This document shows, in pieces, positions 1 through 5,863 of a stretch of 7,748 bases of DNA. Source of the DNA: an uncultured bacterium (GTDB lineage: Bacteria; Bacteroidota; Bacteroidia; Bacteroidales; Muribaculaceae); assembly GCA_946184715.1 (NCBI GenBank), contig CAMHGU010000103.1, positions 1-7,748 of the forward strand, read 5' to 3'. The notes below the pieces were generated by a model. That model was not told the DNA's origin, searched no databases, and worked only from the letters and a program-made list of their open reading frames with translations. Numbering within the stretch: the stretch's first letter is position 1; each line of letters opens with the position of its first letter. The translations under genes and the position numbers were made by a program.

Positions 1-884
1 GCGCCGGCGGGGGTGACGGAGAGGGTGGCGGTGGCGCCTTCGGGAACGGGCTGATTGGCGTCGATGTGGCCTATGGGAAAGTCGAAGGCGATGGGGAAGG
101 GGCAATCGGCGGTGGCGCTGGCTATGACGTCGTAGATGTCGAGGTCGTTGGCCGCGTCGCGGTTGTACTCGGTGAATTGACCCACAATGAGGCCGGCGAG
201 AGAGTGAAGGCGGCCGCTCACACGGAGCTGATACATCATTCGGTCCACCTTATATACGGCTTCGCCCACGTCTTCGATGAAGAGGATTGAGCCGGGCTTC
301 ACGAGGTCGATGTCGGTGCCGATGAGGGGCATAAAGGTGGCCATATTGCCGCCGAGGAGGGTGCCACGGGCTGTTCCCGTGCGGTTGAAGGGGTGAGGAC
401 CGACGTCGTAGCGCGGGAGGGCGGTGCCGGTGAGGATGTCGAAGAGGCGATGGGTGGCATCGTCGTCGGGGCCGAACTCCGCGAGGTGCTTGCACATCGA
501 TGCGTGGACGCTCACGATTCCGGCACGGTGGGCAATGGCGTGGAGGATGCTGATGTCGCTGAAACCTATAATCCACTTAGGGTGCTGCCGGAGCAGCTCC
601 GGCTCAATGTGCTCGACGAGGTGGATGCAGCCGTAGCCACCTCGGGCGCAGAGGATGGCGCTGATGGAGGGGTCGGTGATGGCTGCGCGGAGGTCGTCGG
701 CGCGCTCGGCGATGGTGCCGCTGTAGGAGCCGTGGCGCGCGAGGGCCGTAGGCATCACTACCGGCTCGTAGCCCAGCTCGGTGATGACGCGGGCGGCGCC
801 GTCCACATATTCGCGCTTGATGGCGCTTGCCGGGGCCAGGATGGCGATGCGGTCGCCGGGATGCAATGAGGGAGGGGTAATCAT
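1..884 (-). CDS. ldcA: LD-carboxypeptidase, peptidase family S66 (LdcA/MccF type), C-terminus cut by window edge
   Basis: This is a serine carboxypeptidase predicted to remove the terminal D-Ala from L,D-linked murein tetrapeptides in the cytoplasm during cell-wall recycling. I translated 294 codons from the ATG at 882-884; the frame is open to the window edge, so only the extreme C-terminus is missing (family proteins are about 300-340 residues). All family landmarks are visible: N-terminal LHPGDRIAILAPAS, RGGYG at 81-85, the nucleophile elbow GFSDIS with Ser109, GGNM at 178-181, IEDVGE with Glu204, and GH at 272-273 with His273. These match the Ser-Glu-His triad known for Pseudomonas LdcA. 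There is no signal peptide, which fits cytoplasmic action. It is the last visible gene of a five-gene minus-strand operon, 15 bp after the radical SAM gene. The microcin-immunity branch (MccF) is the alternative, less likely beside ampG. Confidence 0.93.
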   Translation of the reverse strand, partial: MITPPSLHPGDRIAILAPASAIKREYVDGAARVITELGYEPVVMPTALARHGSYSGTIAERADDLRAAITDPSISAILCARGGYGCIHLVEHIEPELLRQHPKWIIGFSDISILHAIAHRAGIVSVHASMCKHLAEFGPDDDATHRLFDILTGTALPRYDVGPHPFNRTGTARGTLLGGNMATFMPLIGTDIDLVKPGSILFIEDVGEAVYKVDRMMYQLRVSGRLHSLAGLIVGQFTEYNRDAANDLDIYDVIASATADCPFPIAFDFPIGHIDANQPVPEGATATLSVTPAG

Positions 885-899
885 ATAGGTGGAGAGAGT

Positions 900-1679
900 T
901 CAGAATACGTTGACGTTGATGCCGGCGGCCTTGATGCGCTCGGCTATGCGCTCCAGCTCGGGGCGCTCGATTTTGGTGAGGTTGTGCTCGGGGGTGGCTC
1001 GGTCGATGCTGTAGAGCTGCACCTCTGCGGGCTGAATCTCGCGGTAGGCCTCGATGAGGGCGTCGATTTCGGCCTCGGTGGTGTTGTCGATGGGCTTGCC
1101 GAGATGCTCGCCGCGCAGCAGCATCGTCTGCACTACGGCTTTGCCTTTAGGGAACCGGGCCAAAGCACCGATTACGCTATAGACGGTGACCTTGCGGTTG
1201 ACCGGCTGGTTGATGTGGTAGAAGGTGAGGCCGTTGGCCGAGTCGAGCTTGAGAATGGGGCGGTCGACGGCGGCGAGTGCGGCGGTCACTTTTGGGTTGG
1301 CGAGGAAAGTGGCGTTGGTGAGGACACACACCCGGGCTTGCGGGGCGAGGCGGTCGCGCAGGCGCAGGGTGTCGGCCACGATGTCGGCAAATTCCGGGTG
1401 GAGCGTAGGCTCGCCGTTGCCCGAGAAGGTGATGACGTCGAGCTTCGCGCCCTCGTCGCTGAGCTGCTGCAGCTTGCGCGTCAGGGCCGTCTTCACCTGC
1501 TTGCGGGTGGGGACGCCCGATGTGCCTTGGCCTTGCGCGTTGTAGCCGGCTTCGCAATATACGCAATCGAAGGAGCATATCTTGCCGTCGGTGGGCGAGA
1601 GGTTGATGCCCAACGAGGTGCCGAGGCGGCGGCTATGGATGGGCCCGAATACGGTTTCGTGGAAGAGTACTGTCTGCAT
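900..1679 (-). CDS. Radical SAM protein, COG0731-like (Fe-S oxidoreductase, wyosine-synthesis-related family)
   Basis: A 259-residue single-domain radical SAM enzyme. The signature CxxxCxxC is at Cys35, Cys39 and Cys42 and would ligate the [4Fe-4S] cluster that cleaves S-adenosylmethionine. It is preceded by GPIHSRRLGTSLGIN (12-26), the typical N-terminal signature of COG0731-like proteins. The SAM-binding GGEP-type motif is SGNGEPT (86-92); TNAT (121-124) and LKLDS (143-147) follow the usual barrel strands. No extra cysteine-rich C-terminal SPASM-type domain is present. COG0731 contains the archaeal wyosine enzyme Taw1, but bacterial members of this short form have no established substrate, so I give no reaction. 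It lies 9 bp after the glycosyltransferase and 15 bp before ldcA, so it is almost certainly co-transcribed. Its role in a cell-wall operon is unexplained. Confidence 0.92.
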   Translation of the reverse strand: MQTVLFHETVFGPIHSRRLGTSLGINLSPTDGKICSFDCVYCEAGYNAQGQGTSGVPTRKQVKTALTRKLQQLSDEGAKLDVITFSGNGEPTLHPEFADIVADTLRLRDRLAPQARVCVLTNATFLANPKVTAALAAVDRPILKLDSANGLTFYHINQPVNRKVTVYSVIGALARFPKGKAVVQTMLLRGEHLGKPIDNTTEAEIDALIEAYREIQPAEVQLYSIDRATPEHNLTKIERPELERIAERIKAAGINVNVF

Positions 1680-1688
1680 ATCGGTGAG

Positions 1689-2936
1689 TTATGATTTAAT
1701 CTTTGAATTGATAAGGTCGATGTATTGGCCGGCAATCGAATGGGCGGAGTATTTGGCGGCGATGTCGTGGTGGCGCGATGCTCGGTTGGCGCGATGCTCC
1801 ACAGCCCATTCCAGGCCGGCGGCCATATCGGCGATGTCGTAGCTTCGCGCGATGTAGCCTGTGGAGAGATGGCTTACGGTATCGGCTTGGCCACCGGTGC
1901 CGAAGGTCACCGGGACGCAGCCGGCGGCGGCGCCCTCTACCAGAGTGCCGCCGAGGGTCTCGAAGCGGGAGGTGGATAGGACGATGTCGCTGGCGGCGTA
2001 AAGCTCGGGAAGGCGAGCGATGTCGATGGCGCCGAGCCAGGTGAAAGGCAGGGCGAGCTGATTGAGCAGCGAGGCGTCGCGCATCGAGCCGTAAAGCAGC
2101 AGATGCAGGCGCGCCGCGAGCTCCGGCTTGAGGGATGCCACGGTGCGGGTCAGCTCTATCAATTTGTCGAAGCCCTTCACTTCGTCGTCGAGGCGCGCGG
2201 CGCCCATCGTCACCACTATCTTATCGTGGCCGATGCCGTAACTGTTGGCGCTCCGCTCCGTTGTGAACCGCTCTATGGGGAAGGCGTTGTGGATGACGGC
2301 GATGTCGTAATCGCGCAGCAATCGCGACGCACGCGCCTTGTCGCGAAGCCAGCGGCTTACGGCTACAAACGCGAGGTTACAGTGGCGGGCGTAAATCGTG
2401 CGCTTGCGGCATAGCGTAGAGGATGAGAGGTCGTTGTCGCTGCGGCTGTGTAGCAAGGGGCACCGGCCGCAGTCGGCTTGATAACGGTCGCAATCAGGGG
2501 GCAGGTGGCACACTCCGGTTGCCGGCCACATATCGTGCATTGTCCATATCACCGGCTTGCCGAGGGCGAGGAGGCGGTTCAGACCGCCAAGCGACAGCGC
2601 CCCTTGATTGACCCACCCGAGCAAGATGGCATCGGCGCTGAGCACGTCGGGGTGGCGCGACAGGTCGAAGCCGTATCGGGCAGTCGATACCTTGAAGAGA
2701 TCGGCGCGGTTGAAGCCGTTGGCGGCGAAGATGCCGGCTCGCTCGGCCAGGAAATAGCCTTTGCCTCGTGCCGAGCGGCCGTACTCCTCCACATAGGGCG
2801 GCATCGGCTTGCGGTCGGCGAGCATCACGAGCAGGCGGGCATCAACGCCCCGGCTTCGCAACGCATCGACGAGCCTGTGCGACGCCACAGCGGCACCGCC
2901 ACGCCAGTCGCTCCTATTTATGAGCACCACCTTCAT
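1689..2936 (-). CDS. GT4-type glycosyltransferase with cysteine-rich insert
   Basis: A 415-residue GT-B fold retaining glycosyltransferase. The N-terminal acceptor domain starts MKVVLINRSDWRGGAAVASHRL, with the Gly-rich loop at 13-14. WTMHDMWP (131-138) leads into a cluster of four cysteines at 143, 149, 156 and 159 (CX5CX6CX2C), as seen in a subgroup of GT4 enzymes of capsule and exopolysaccharide loci. The C-terminal donor-binding domain holds VKGFDKLI (253-260) and an EX7E motif at Glu326 and Glu334 (SRFETLGG...VEGAAAG). No membrane segment or signal peptide is evident, so it should be cytoplasmic or membrane-peripheral. Its start is only 3 bp after the ampG stop, implying coupled translation. 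Sugar donor and acceptor cannot be read from sequence. It stands alone here rather than in a polysaccharide cluster, so transfer to a recycled cell-wall sugar or to a surface glycan are both possible. Confidence 0.88.
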   Translation of the reverse strand: MKVVLINRSDWRGGAAVASHRLVDALRSRGVDARLLVMLADRKPMPPYVEEYGRSARGKGYFLAERAGIFAANGFNRADLFKVSTARYGFDLSRHPDVLSADAILLGWVNQGALSLGGLNRLLALGKPVIWTMHDMWPATGVCHLPPDCDRYQADCGRCPLLHSRSDNDLSSSTLCRKRTIYARHCNLAFVAVSRWLRDKARASRLLRDYDIAVIHNAFPIERFTTERSANSYGIGHDKIVVTMGAARLDDEVKGFDKLIELTRTVASLKPELAARLHLLLYGSMRDASLLNQLALPFTWLGAIDIARLPELYAASDIVLSTSRFETLGGTLVEGAAAGCVPVTFGTGGQADTVSHLSTGYIARSYDIADMAAGLEWAVEHRANRASRHHDIAAKYSAHSIAGQYIDLINSKIKS

Positions 2937-2939
2937 CGG

Positions 2940-4298
2940 CTACTTGGCGGGGGTGTCGGTCTTGAGACCGAAGGAGGGGTCAATACGGCGGTCGACGAAG
3001 AAGGTGACAATCAGGGTGGCGGCGCAGCAGGCAATTACCATCCAGAAGAATAGGGCATAGCCCATAGCCTCTTGCAGATAGCCGGCCACCATACCCGGAA
3101 TCATCATGCTGAGGGCCATAAAGGCGGTGCAGATGGCGTAGTGGGAGGTCTTGAACTCGCCTTCCGACACATATATCATATAGAGCATATAAGCCGTGAA
3201 GCCGAAGCCGTAGCCGAACTGCTCAATAGCCACGGCGGTGCCTATGAGCCAGAGATTGGTGGGCTGCGCTTCAGCGAGATACACGAAGGTGAGGCACGGT
3301 AGGGTCATACAGGCGGCCATCACCCAGAGCGAGCGCTTGAGGCCCACGCGCGAGGCGTAGAGGCCACCGAGAATGCCGCCTATGGTGAGGAACAGCACGC
3401 CGATGGTGCCATATACCAGGCCTACGTCCTCAGTGGAAAGCCCGAGGCCGCCCACCTCCTGCTTGGCCACGAGGAATGGCGTGCAGAGCTTGAGCAGAAA
3501 CGCTTCGGGCAGACGATAGAGGAGCATAAAGACGATGGCGAGCCAGATGCCCGGCTTGGTGAAGAACGTGGCAAAGGTGCGGCCGAACTCGCGAATGATG
3601 CCGGCGGCGGTAGCTTGCTTGCCACCGGCGGCGAGCGACGAAGTGTCGGCGGCCGGACGCGGCACGAAGAAGGTGTGATAGAGAGTGACGACGCTGAAGA
3701 TGGCTGCCGTGACCATCATCGTCACTTGCCACGACCAGGGAATGTCGCCGCTGCCGGTCTCTATCTTACCGGCGATATACACCAGCACGCCTTGCCCGAA
3801 TATCGACGACAGGCGGTAGAACGTGGAGCGGATACCTACGAAGGCCGCTTGGTTCTTCTGCGACAGGGCGAGCATATAGAAGCCGTCGGCAGCAATGTCG
3901 TGGGTGGCTGAGGCGAATGCCGTGATGACAAAGAGCAGCAGCGTCACCGTGAAGAGCGAGATGGGCGTCTGCCCCGAGGCTATCACCTCGGGCGAGGGCT
4001 TGGGCATCAGCAGCGTAAGCAGAATGAAAGCCACCGACATCAGCACCTGCATCGTGATTACCCACCAGCGCTTGGTGCGTATGATATCCACAAACGGGCT
4101 CCAGAACGGCTTGATAGTCCACGGCAGATAGAGCAGACTGGTGAAAAGCGCCATCTGCCCGTTGGGCACGCCCATCTTGGCGAGCATAAGCACCGAGATG
4201 TTGTTGACGATAAAGTAGGGGATGCCTTCGGCGAAGTAGAGGGTGGGGACCCACACCCAGGGCGAAAGCTTTGATGTATTGTTTGACTGCTTGTTCAT
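2940..4298 (-). CDS. ampG: AmpG-type muropeptide permease (major facilitator superfamily)
   Basis: A 452-residue inner-membrane carrier with the hydrophobicity pattern of a 12-helix MFS protein. The family role is proton-linked import of GlcNAc-anhydro-MurNAc-peptides released during wall turnover. Landmarks are PTLYFAEGIPYFIVN (18-32) in the first helix, LPWTIKPFWSPFVD (58-71) followed by TKRWW, the helix-4 stretch ASATHDIAADGFY (129-141), a central cytoplasmic loop around 213-240, and RLPEAFLLKLCTPFLV (262-277) opening the second half. The charged DRRID near 436-440 ends the last helix. Substrate assignment rests on the family plus neighbours: a SpoIID/LytB gene upstream and an LD-carboxypeptidase downstream. 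The gap from the upstream gene is 61 bp and contains a candidate internal -7 box; the downstream gap is 3 bp. Bacteroidota AmpG homologues diverge from the E. coli protein, so a related muropeptide or sugar substrate is not excluded. Confidence 0.87.
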   Translation of the reverse strand: MNKQSNNTSKLSPWVWVPTLYFAEGIPYFIVNNISVLMLAKMGVPNGQMALFTSLLYLPWTIKPFWSPFVDIIRTKRWWVITMQVLMSVAFILLTLLMPKPSPEVIASGQTPISLFTVTLLLFVITAFASATHDIAADGFYMLALSQKNQAAFVGIRSTFYRLSSIFGQGVLVYIAGKIETGSGDIPWSWQVTMMVTAAIFSVVTLYHTFFVPRPAADTSSLAAGGKQATAAGIIREFGRTFATFFTKPGIWLAIVFMLLYRLPEAFLLKLCTPFLVAKQEVGGLGLSTEDVGLVYGTIGVLFLTIGGILGGLYASRVGLKRSLWVMAACMTLPCLTFVYLAEAQPTNLWLIGTAVAIEQFGYGFGFTAYMLYMIYVSEGEFKTSHYAICTAFMALSMMIPGMVAGYLQEAMGYALFFWMVIACCAATLIVTFFVDRRIDPSFGLKTDTPAK

Positions 4299-4320
4299 AT
4301 CGCGATTAAGTTACGGAGTT

Positions 4321-4328
4321 CAAAATTA
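4321..4328 (-). promoter_or_regulatory. Possible internal Bacteroidota -7 box upstream of ampG
   Basis: The minus strand reads TAATTTTG, an exact TAnnTTTG match, ending 22 nt before the ampG ATG in the 61-bp gap after the SpoIID gene. No TTG is seen at the expected -33 distance, so it is either a weak secondary promoter or chance in an AT-rich gap. Confidence 0.35.
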
Positions 4329-4359
4329 CGAAACTTTGGGCATAGAAGGAGCCTCCGCG

Positions 4360-5700
4360 TCAGTAAATCTTTTTGATTTCGGCATCGATGAAGTAGTGGG
4401 CGAGGATAGCGCGGTAGTCGTAGCCTTTTTCGCCCATGACGGCGGCGCCAATCTGGCAGAGCCCCACACCGTGACCCCAGCCGGCACCGTGGAGCCGGAA
4501 TCGGGCGGGGCAGCCGTTGGCGTCGTCGATGTCGAGCCTTTCCACCACGAAGGCCGAGCTGTAGAGGGCGCTCTCGCTCAGGGCGTAGCGTATGGCGAGC
4601 TCTTTGCCTATGGTGACGGTGCGCTTGGACCCCACGACGCGGAGCTTGACGATGCGGCCCGAGGTACCGCGCTCCACGGGCACGAGGTCGATGATGCTGC
4701 CGAAGTCGATGCCGGTGCGGCGCGCGATAAGCTCGGCAAGCTCGGCTTGAGAGTACTCTACGTGCCAGCGGTAGAAGTCGGTGGTCTCACGGTCGTAGTC
4801 GTTGAGCACCTGGCTGAGGATGCGGGCATCGGCGGTGTTGCAGAAGGCCTCGGGCGCGGAGAGAATCCATCGCCGAGCCTCGTCCTCGCGGGTGAGGTCG
4901 GGGAAGGCGCTTTCATCGGGCGCGTCGCGGCGGGCATCGAGGTAGTGGTGGTGGACCGGTTGCCAGCAGTTCTCGAATCGTTCCATCACTCCACCGCACG
5001 ACTTTGAGAATCGGGCATCGCAGAGCCGTCCGTCGTGCATAAGCACCTCGCCGGCGGTGGCATCGACAGCCTCGGCCACGGTGGGCGTGGTGGCGCGGGT
5101 GATGCCCTGATAGCGCTGGCAATGGTCGTCGGCACACACGTCGAAGCGGGCGTGGTCGTCGCGGTCCCACCATCGTATCTGCTCCTCGGCCGAGGTATCG
5201 ACTGCGGGAGGCTGACAGGCGGCGAGGCGCTCGTCTTTGCGTATCTGAGCCAGCAGCCAGCTGCGGGAGATTACGGCGTGGGCCTTGAGCAGCTGGAGCG
5301 ATGCCGTGGCGCTCATCTCGCTGGAGATTACGCTGCGCAGGTACTCCTCCACGCTGAGCACGTTGATGGCCGTGAGCTTGTCGTCTTCGATGATGATGCG
5401 CAGCGCGCCGCGGAATCGCTGGTCCTCGCGCCGCCGCCAGTGGAAGCTGACGCCGATGGTGACGTCGTGGAGAGTGAACGAGGCGGAGCGCGCATCCACC
5501 GGGGTGTAGAGCACGTCGTCGAAGAGTTCGCCGTCGATGGCGATGCGGCCATCGACGATGGTGGCCAGATGGGTGCCGTTGACCGAGCGGCCGCGGCAGG
5601 CGCACGCCGAGGTGGAGAACACGCCATTGAGCGTGAAGCGCAACGTAGGCTCGCTCATCACGCCCACCCGCACTTGCGGTATATTGTCGGGTATTGTCAT
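4360..5700 (-). CDS. SpoIID/LytB-domain protein, leaderless
   Basis: A 446-residue protein of the SpoIID/LytB family, whose characterised members are lytic transglycosylases or amidase enhancers acting on peptidoglycan glycan strands. Counting from the ATG at 5698-5700, the core is VEEYLRSVISSEMSAT (117-132), with Glu128 matching the SpoIID catalytic glutamate, then LLKAHAVISRSWLLA (137-151), FSKSCGGVMERFENC (231-245) and the C-terminal GHGVGLCQIGAA block (409-420). A His/Cys motif lies at 183-194. Eleven cysteines are present. A GTG start at 5739 would be upstream of, or at, the transcription start implied by the -7 box at 5739-5746, so I chose 5700. The N-terminus (MTIPDNIPQVRVGVMSE) is not a signal peptide or lipoprotein leader, which is unexpected for a wall enzyme and suggests cytoplasmic action beside AmpG and LdcA. 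It is the first gene of the operon. Confidence 0.92.
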   Translation of the reverse strand: MTIPDNIPQVRVGVMSEPTLRFTLNGVFSTSACACRGRSVNGTHLATIVDGRIAIDGELFDDVLYTPVDARSASFTLHDVTIGVSFHWRRREDQRFRGALRIIIEDDKLTAINVLSVEEYLRSVISSEMSATASLQLLKAHAVISRSWLLAQIRKDERLAACQPPAVDTSAEEQIRWWDRDDHARFDVCADDHCQRYQGITRATTPTVAEAVDATAGEVLMHDGRLCDARFSKSCGGVMERFENCWQPVHHHYLDARRDAPDESAFPDLTREDEARRWILSAPEAFCNTADARILSQVLNDYDRETTDFYRWHVEYSQAELAELIARRTGIDFGSIIDLVPVERGTSGRIVKLRVVGSKRTVTIGKELAIRYALSESALYSSAFVVERLDIDDANGCPARFRLHGAGWGHGVGLCQIGAAVMGEKGYDYRAILAHYFIDAEIKKIY

Positions 5701-5711
5701 ATTAAAATGGG

Positions 5712-5733
5712 CTGAGAGAGAATAAGCTCTCAG
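5712..5733 (-). promoter_or_regulatory. Perfect 7-bp stem-loop at the 5' end of the operon transcript
   Basis: CTGAGAG (5712-5718) and CTCTCAG (5727-5733) are perfect inverted repeats around an 8-nt loop. Given the -7 box at 5739-5746 on the minus strand, transcription would start around 5732-5735, putting the hairpin at the very 5' end of the mRNA, followed by an 11-nt AT-rich linker to the ATG at 5700. It could stabilise the transcript or, as a 22-bp dyad in DNA, be an operator. Confidence 0.55.
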
Positions 5734-5738
5734 TGTCA

Positions 5739-5769
5739 CAAATTTACATTATTCTGCCGTAACTTGCAA
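5739..5769 (-). promoter_or_regulatory. Promoter of the SpoIID-ampG-GT-rSAM-ldcA operon
   Basis: On the minus strand, TTG (5767-5769) is followed after 20 bp by TAAATTTG (5739-5746). This fits the Bacteroidota consensus TTG-N19-21-TAnnTTTG in both boxes and in spacing. It lies 38 bp upstream of the chosen start at 5700 and decides against the GTG at 5739 as the initiation codon. Confidence 0.75.
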
Positions 5770-5829
5770 TTATTGGTACTTCGCAGCGTCAATAATGAGA
5801 ATAATTTCTTACATTTGCCTGTGCAAGTT
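5761..5829. repeat. 8-bp inverted repeat shared by the two divergent promoters
   Basis: AACTTGCA at 5761-5768 is the inverse of TGCAAGTT at 5822-5829. The left copy overlaps the -33 box of the minus-strand promoter; the right copy lies just after the -7 box of the plus-strand promoter, and extends to the 11-bp palindrome TGCAAGTTGCA (5822-5832). The position suggests paired binding sites for a shared regulator, but an 8-bp match in a region this size could occur by chance. Confidence 0.3.
5810..5817 (+). promoter_or_regulatory. -7 box of the symporter promoter
   Basis: TACATTTG is an exact TAnnTTTG match 46 bp before the ATG at 5864. No TTG lies 19-21 bp upstream (that stretch is GC-rich), so the promoter may be weak or activator-dependent. 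Because the box lies downstream of the ATG at 5795, it argues against that codon as the start. Confidence 0.6.
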
Positions 5830-5863
5830 GCAAAACCTATTGATAACTATTCTTGAAAAAAAG

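Noticed and set aside
393..869. Plus-strand open frame opposite the LD-carboxypeptidase
   Set aside because: The minus strand encodes a continuous S66 protein with Ser, Glu and His of the triad in place, so this frame is a shadow.
984..1694. Long plus-strand open frame (236 codons) antisense to the radical SAM gene
   Set aside because: It is an antisense shadow in GC-rich DNA: low-complexity Gly/Val/Glu/Ala composition, no family motif, and complete overlap with a gene with intact radical SAM motifs.
4243..5007. Plus-strand open frame of 254 codons antisense to the SpoIID gene and the start of ampG
   Set aside because: Composition is the mirror of the coding strand (rich in Val, Gly, Glu, Ala), with no recognisable motif and no promoter; the opposite strand has clear family blocks.
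5701..5739. Extended N-terminus of the SpoIID protein from a GTG at 5739
   Set aside because: That codon abuts the -7 box and would precede the predicted transcription start; the extra residues also overlap the hairpin and do not form a signal peptide.
5795..5863. Extended N-terminus of the symporter from the ATG at 5795
   Set aside because: A TAnnTTTG box lies inside this stretch at 5810-5817, so the codon would not be transcribed from that promoter; the start at 5864 gives a usual DASS N-terminus.
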